In this document: positions 60,280 through 64,000 of the stretch, piece after piece
How the letters are laid out: every line of letters begins with the position of its first letter
How positions within the stretch are numbered: the first letter of the stretch is position 1
Source of the DNA: Alteromonas sp. KUL42
GTDB lineage: Bacteria > Pseudomonadota > Gammaproteobacteria > Enterobacterales > Alteromonadaceae
Direction: 5' to 3'
Length of the DNA stretch: 64,000 bases
Assembly (NCBI RefSeq): GCF_006538325.1
Contig: NZ_BJKK01000012.1
Coordinates: forward strand, 62,001-126,000
Position numbers and translations under genes: made by a program
Notes under the pieces: generated by a model
What the model was told of the DNA's origin: nothing
Databases searched by the model: none
Seen by the model: the letters and a program-made list of their open reading frames with translations, nothing else

Positions 60280-61119
60280 ATGCCGTTACAAATAGCCTTT
60301 ACAGAAGATAACGGAAGCGTAAGTGAGCACTTGCTTTTTGAAGGTCGCGAGTACCAGGTCGGCCGCTCTGAAAGCGCGGACATCGTTATTCCCCACCCCC
60401 AAGTTTCTCGCTCTCATATTGTACTACGAGCTAATAAACAAGCTGACAACGATCACGTTTGGCAGCTAAATGACATGAGCTCTACAGGGTGCTTCAATGC
60501 GGGAGTTCAGATAAAGCACCTGACGCTAGACAAGCCCCATGTATTACAGCTTGGTCCAGTACCCTGTGAATTTACTCCCCTTGCGCTCAATAATGTGGTC
60601 AAGCTTGATAGCCAACGGGAGTGGAGAAAGCAACAACTAAAGCAGTACCAAACGCAGCTTCAACAGTGTAATAGCAGTACTGCTCTTATTAACCTTGCCA
60701 GAGAATGTTTAACCCAATCATTAGGGTGTGAACGAGCTTCACTCATTTTGTTTGATAAGATAAATAACTATCAACTCGGGGTGGGCTACGAAAGCTGGAT
60801 GCAAGGTGAGGACTTTACTGGTAGCCGCACCATTATCAATCAGTGTATGCAAGCCAATGTAATTCGAGCCATTGGCAATATTGTTTGCGACAACTCACTA
60901 AATAAGCAACATAGTATAATCAGTCACGGCATTCAGGCTGCCATCTGTGTACCTGTTTGTATTGATGAAAAGCCCGTTGGCGTATTGTACGCAGACTCGA
61001 CGCTGGGACGCCGCTACTTCACCCAAACGGACATAGATTTTGCCACCTCTTTAGCGAATATGATTTCGATGCGTTTGTTATTCCACACAATTGAGCATAA
61101 ACTTTCACTTATAAGCTAA
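60280..61119 (+). CDS. FHA-GAF domain protein
   Basis: 279 residues from ATG 60280 (GAGGAA six bases upstream). Residues about 20-100 form an FHA domain that binds phosphothreonine: YQVGRSESADIVIPHPQVSR with the conserved Gly-Arg, SRSHIVL, and LNDMSSTGCFNAG. After a coiled-coil linker, residues about 130-270 form a GAF domain (LINLARECLTQSLGCERASL, GIQAAICVPVCIDEKPVGVL, FTQTDIDFATSLANMISMRL). Cytosolic; no membrane segment. The Ser/Thr kinase gene follows after 78 bases, so it is the obvious reader of that kinase's phosphorylation. Confidence 0.88.
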   Translation: MPLQIAFTEDNGSVSEHLLFEGREYQVGRSESADIVIPHPQVSRSHIVLRANKQADNDHVWQLNDMSSTGCFNAGVQIKHLTLDKPHVLQLGPVPCEFTPLALNNVVKLDSQREWRKQQLKQYQTQLQQCNSSTALINLARECLTQSLGCERASLILFDKINNYQLGVGYESWMQGEDFTGSRTIINQCMQANVIRAIGNIVCDNSLNKQHSIISHGIQAAICVPVCIDEKPVGVLYADSTLGRRYFTQTDIDFATSLANMISMRLLFHTIEHKLSLIS

Positions 61120-61197
61120 AATAAAACAACAATTTTAGCGGTGCAAATGGTCAATCAATTGCGTCGTTGTAGTAATTAGTGGAGTGTGAGGAAGGCT

Positions 61198-64000
61198 TTG
61201 AACGGGCCCGATGTATTCTCGTCGCAAATCAATTCTCTTAAAACTGAGGCGCTAGCTTTAGGGACTTCTATTGCGCCAAATTCCCGTCTAGTTAACCGGT
61301 TTCGGATTGTTGAGCAACTTGGTTCAGGTGCTCAGGCCACCGTTTTCAGCGCCATCGATGAATTACTTGATGTTAAAGTTGCACTTAAGGTCATTGAAGG
61401 TGGCGCCAGCGACCCGGTTAAAATGCAAACCATCCGCAATGAAGTCAACATCGCTAGACAACTACAGCATCCTAATATCATCCGTGTTCATGACGTTTTC
61501 TCTGACGGAGATACCGCCTTCTTTACAATGGCGTTTATTGAAGGCGAACCTCTGTATACACGCATTCAAAAACCTATCAGTAAAGCTGATTTCGACAAGT
61601 GGCAGCAACAGCTCGTTGAGGCACTTTTGGCCTGTAAATCGATAGGCATTAAACATGGCGATATAAAGCCAGACAATATTCTTCTCGATCACAATGCAGA
61701 CATTAAACTGATCGACTTTGGCATTGGTCAAAGCACGGCGTCTGGCGCTCAGACGAGTGGCCACCAAAGATACACCGCTCCTGAAGTCATCCAAACTGGA
61801 AAAGCGAGCGAATATTCTGACACCTATAGCTTAGGAAGAGTGTTAGAAGACATGCTGGGCTGTGTCAAAAAGGAAGGACTGGGCTTTTCTCATTACCTGT
61901 GGACGAAAAAACGCAAAGCTTGTATTGACCAGTTAACACACCATTTGCCTGCGAAGAGACTCTCTTTGGAGCAGGCGGCGAACATCAGCTCATCAGGCGA
62001 TAATGGCAGTGCTAATATAACGTACAAAACGCTTGTCACCTTTTCCGCCATTGCCATATTGGTACTTGTAATTAGCGCCAGCATTTTTTCTTACTCTTGG
62101 TATAAAAAAGCGCAACCCAAACTGGTCTCTGATACCCCTATTCAGCTACTAGTATTAAATGACCCTCAATATCCACTTTTAGATACGATAAATACGTTGC
62201 TGCGCTATCCACTGTCTACTCACCCTCACATTGTGTTAGATGATAAAGCGCAAACCCGAAAATTGGTGTCTAACTTAGCGTTATCCCCATTTAATAACGA
62301 CAATGACAGAGTAGACTTAGCAGCTTCAACGTCGGTAAACAGCGTATTGTTACTTGATGCTACGCCTACCAGTAGCGATAGTTACTTACTTCACGCCAGC
62401 GTACTTAGTATGCCTGCTAACGAAGCTATTTTTACCGTGTCGCACAATGTAAATGCAAACACCCTGTCCGATGATCTAAGTGTATTTGCCAACAAGCTTA
62501 TTCAATCGTTATTTGACGCCATCGAAACGCCATCGCCCCAACCACTTCCTGACTTACGCTACCTTGATGCTTTGGATACCGCTTGGCAAAAAGGAGAAGC
62601 GTTAAATAGCGCAGACACCGTTGAGGCGATTATAGCAACTACACCGGACTATCCGGGTGGATGGGTGGCGAAGGCTCGAAACGCTTTAAATACGGGTGAC
62701 TATGACGGTGCTAGGCAGGCGTTAGAGACCTTAAAACGACTTCCTGACTTGGAAGTGTATTGGCGTTTACAAGGCGAGCTATTAAGAGCAGAGCTAAACG
62801 AAGATCTGTCCCTTGCTCAACAATCAATAGATGCGCTTGTTTCTCAGTTCCCAGACAGACCAGACTTACTGTCGATGCGTGCAGACATTTATCAGTGGGC
62901 TGGCGAAGATGCCAAAGCAATGTCCGACTATAAAGCAGCTTTAGCCCTTCGTCCCAATAATGGACAATTGTGGTTTGAGCTTGCTCGTCTTCAAATTATT
63001 AATGGAGACATTGAAACTGCCACCAGCGACTCATTAACTCGCGCACTCGTGGCGTTCAGGCATTTGAAGGACACCCAAGGTGAGAGCTTAGTGCTAAACG
63101 CTTTTGGTATTGCTTACCTGCGTACAGCTGACAATACGGCTGCAGCGCAGTATTTTAAAGACGCACTAGCACTGCGTGATGCAAAAACGCAGCCCTCTCA
63201 ACGAGCTAAAACCTTAGCCAACCTTGCCATTGCGACATCACTTACTAGCGACTATGCCACCGCAGAGGCGTCGTTAGAAGAAGCGGTAAAACTACTCCAC
63301 GATTTAGGTGACTTGGCACAAGAAGCCCATGTAAACGATACATTAGGTTTTATGTTTGAAGAGCGAGGCCAGTTCGCAAGAGCGTTGGAGTACTACAAAC
63401 GTGGCCTTGATATTCGTGTGCAAACCGATGACAAAGTGCTTCAGCCACAAAGCATGAGCAATGTTGCCTATATGCATTTTTTAATTGGGGATATCTCTCT
63501 TGCTGAGATTTACTGGCAGCAGGCGAAAATGCTATTTGAAAGAAACGGGGATGAGTCTCACTTACTTCGAACCCATCAAAATCTTGCACAGTTGAGTTTG
63601 GTTAAAGGGGACAATAATACCGCCACCACATACTTAACCACTGTCGAGCAACAACTCGGTACACAGCACAATCAAGAAAAGCTTTATAACCACCTGCTAT
63701 TTAGCTACTTAAACTTTGCAAACGGAAACTTGACCGAAGCCACGCAGCACGCGGCTGACGCAAGGCGCTGGGCTCTGGCTTCTGAAGATACCAGAGCCCA
63801 AACCGAGGTATTACTCTGGCAGGGAGAGATGTGTCTACTTACCGCAAACTGGTTATGCCTAGAAAATATCCTTGAAACCGTGACGCCTACCATTAGCGAA
63901 GAGCGCCACGAGCAATTTGCCGTTTATCAATGGTTAACATTGGGATTGAAGCATCATAAAGGCACACTAAATAACGAACGAGACGAAATCTACACTACAC
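61198..64000 (+). CDS. Transmembrane Ser/Thr protein kinase with extracytoplasmic TPRs, 3' end outside window
   Basis: At least 934 residues; the frame is open to the right edge. Start taken at TTG 61198 because GAGG lies six bases upstream; GTG 61186 is the alternative. Kinase domain about residues 36-262: Gly loop LGSGAQATVF, Lys64 in VALKVI, Glu82, catalytic loop HGDIKPDNILL (Asp155, Asn160), Asp173 in LIDFGIG, APE 194-196. The catalytic loop has Gly in place of the HRD Arg, and the C-lobe is short. One membrane helix (about 280-300, FSAIAILVLVISASIFSYSW) precedes a beta-rich region and TPR repeats (about 460-930). Partner of the FHA-GAF protein just upstream. Confidence 0.88.
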   Translation, partial: MNGPDVFSSQINSLKTEALALGTSIAPNSRLVNRFRIVEQLGSGAQATVFSAIDELLDVKVALKVIEGGASDPVKMQTIRNEVNIARQLQHPNIIRVHDVFSDGDTAFFTMAFIEGEPLYTRIQKPISKADFDKWQQQLVEALLACKSIGIKHGDIKPDNILLDHNADIKLIDFGIGQSTASGAQTSGHQRYTAPEVIQTGKASEYSDTYSLGRVLEDMLGCVKKEGLGFSHYLWTKKRKACIDQLTHHLPAKRLSLEQAANISSSGDNGSANITYKTLVTFSAIAILVLVISASIFSYSWYKKAQPKLVSDTPIQLLVLNDPQYPLLDTINTLLRYPLSTHPHIVLDDKAQTRKLVSNLALSPFNNDNDRVDLAASTSVNSVLLLDATPTSSDSYLLHASVLSMPANEAIFTVSHNVNANTLSDDLSVFANKLIQSLFDAIETPSPQPLPDLRYLDALDTAWQKGEALNSADTVEAIIATTPDYPGGWVAKARNALNTGDYDGARQALETLKRLPDLEVYWRLQGELLRAELNEDLSLAQQSIDALVSQFPDRPDLLSMRADIYQWAGEDAKAMSDYKAALALRPNNGQLWFELARLQIINGDIETATSDSLTRALVAFRHLKDTQGESLVLNAFGIAYLRTADNTAAAQYFKDALALRDAKTQPSQRAKTLANLAIATSLTSDYATAEASLEEAVKLLHDLGDLAQEAHVNDTLGFMFEERGQFARALEYYKRGLDIRVQTDDKVLQPQSMSNVAYMHFLIGDISLAEIYWQQAKMLFERNGDESHLLRTHQNLAQLSLVKGDNNTATTYLTTVEQQLGTQHNQEKLYNHLLFSYLNFANGNLTEATQHAADARRWALASEDTRAQTEVLLWQGEMCLLTANWLCLENILETVTPTISEERHEQFAVYQWLTLGLKHHKGTLNNERDEIYTT

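Noticed and set aside
61307..61645. 112-codon frame at the start of the kinase gene
   Set aside because: Out of frame with the kinase motifs, which are all in the frame of 61198.

Overview
The window reads as a chromosomal segment of a marine gammaproteobacterium of the Alteromonadales, most likely Alteromonas or a close relative. The pointers are a complete Na+-translocating NADH:quinone reductase operon (nqrABCDEF with apbE and nqrM), an Oar-like TonB receptor, two sodium:solute symporters, the FabV enoyl reductase, a Crb-type acetate switch and RimK. Almost all of it is core or metabolic DNA. I see no phage, insertion sequence, CRISPR array, tRNA or rRNA.

Layout. 1-2978: a subtilisin-like protease cut by the left edge, an outer-membrane barrel and a secreted low-complexity protein with a strict four-residue Val repeat. 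3225-6584: TonB siderophore receptor plus a DUF1624-like membrane acyltransferase. 6761-11035: metallo-hydrolase, DUF1653 protein, dinB with a LexA box, a symporter. 11116-18327: nqrM, apbE and nqrFEDCBA, all on the minus strand. 18817-27752: fabV, an FKBP isomerase, ppc, a chemoreceptor, mdh, argR. 28151-36497: a probable pyrimidine/nucleoside acquisition locus: Oar-like TonB receptor, a PhnD-like protein with a membrane partner, udk, a NupC-type transporter and an isopenicillin-N-synthase-like oxygenase. Sites resembling the RutR operator lie before the receptor, before udk and before the oxygenase. 36559-38493: a lipoprotein and an exonuclease. 38501-53733: acetate metabolism and its control (cNMP/CBS/DUF294 protein, ActP-like symporter with DUF4212 partner, CrbS-like sensor kinase, CrbR-like regulator, acs, DcaP-like porin), with a rimK / aspartoacylase-like / rimB-like cluster inside. 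Related GACYWTGGTC boxes lie before the symporter/crbS pair and before acs/porin. 53840-56185: Na/Pi cotransporter and a Tas-like aldo-keto reductase. 56710-64000: a subtilase with an SLH-like tail, a small secreted protein, an FHA-GAF protein and a transmembrane Ser/Thr kinase with TPRs that runs off the right edge.

Four genes (chemoreceptor, oxygenase, rimB-like protease, porin) carry apparent frameshifts, each in a run of exactly six A (or T). Three are repaired by adding one base; the porin needs one base removed or two added. These may be homopolymer sequencing errors or real slippage sites, and the annotation gives the repaired reading.

The best candidates for undescribed biology are the putative RutR-type regulon that includes an IPNS-like oxygenase, the protease/FHA/kinase cluster on the right, the Val-tetrad secreted protein, and the PhnD-like protein with its two-pass membrane partner. 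All calls come from reading the sequence without database searches.
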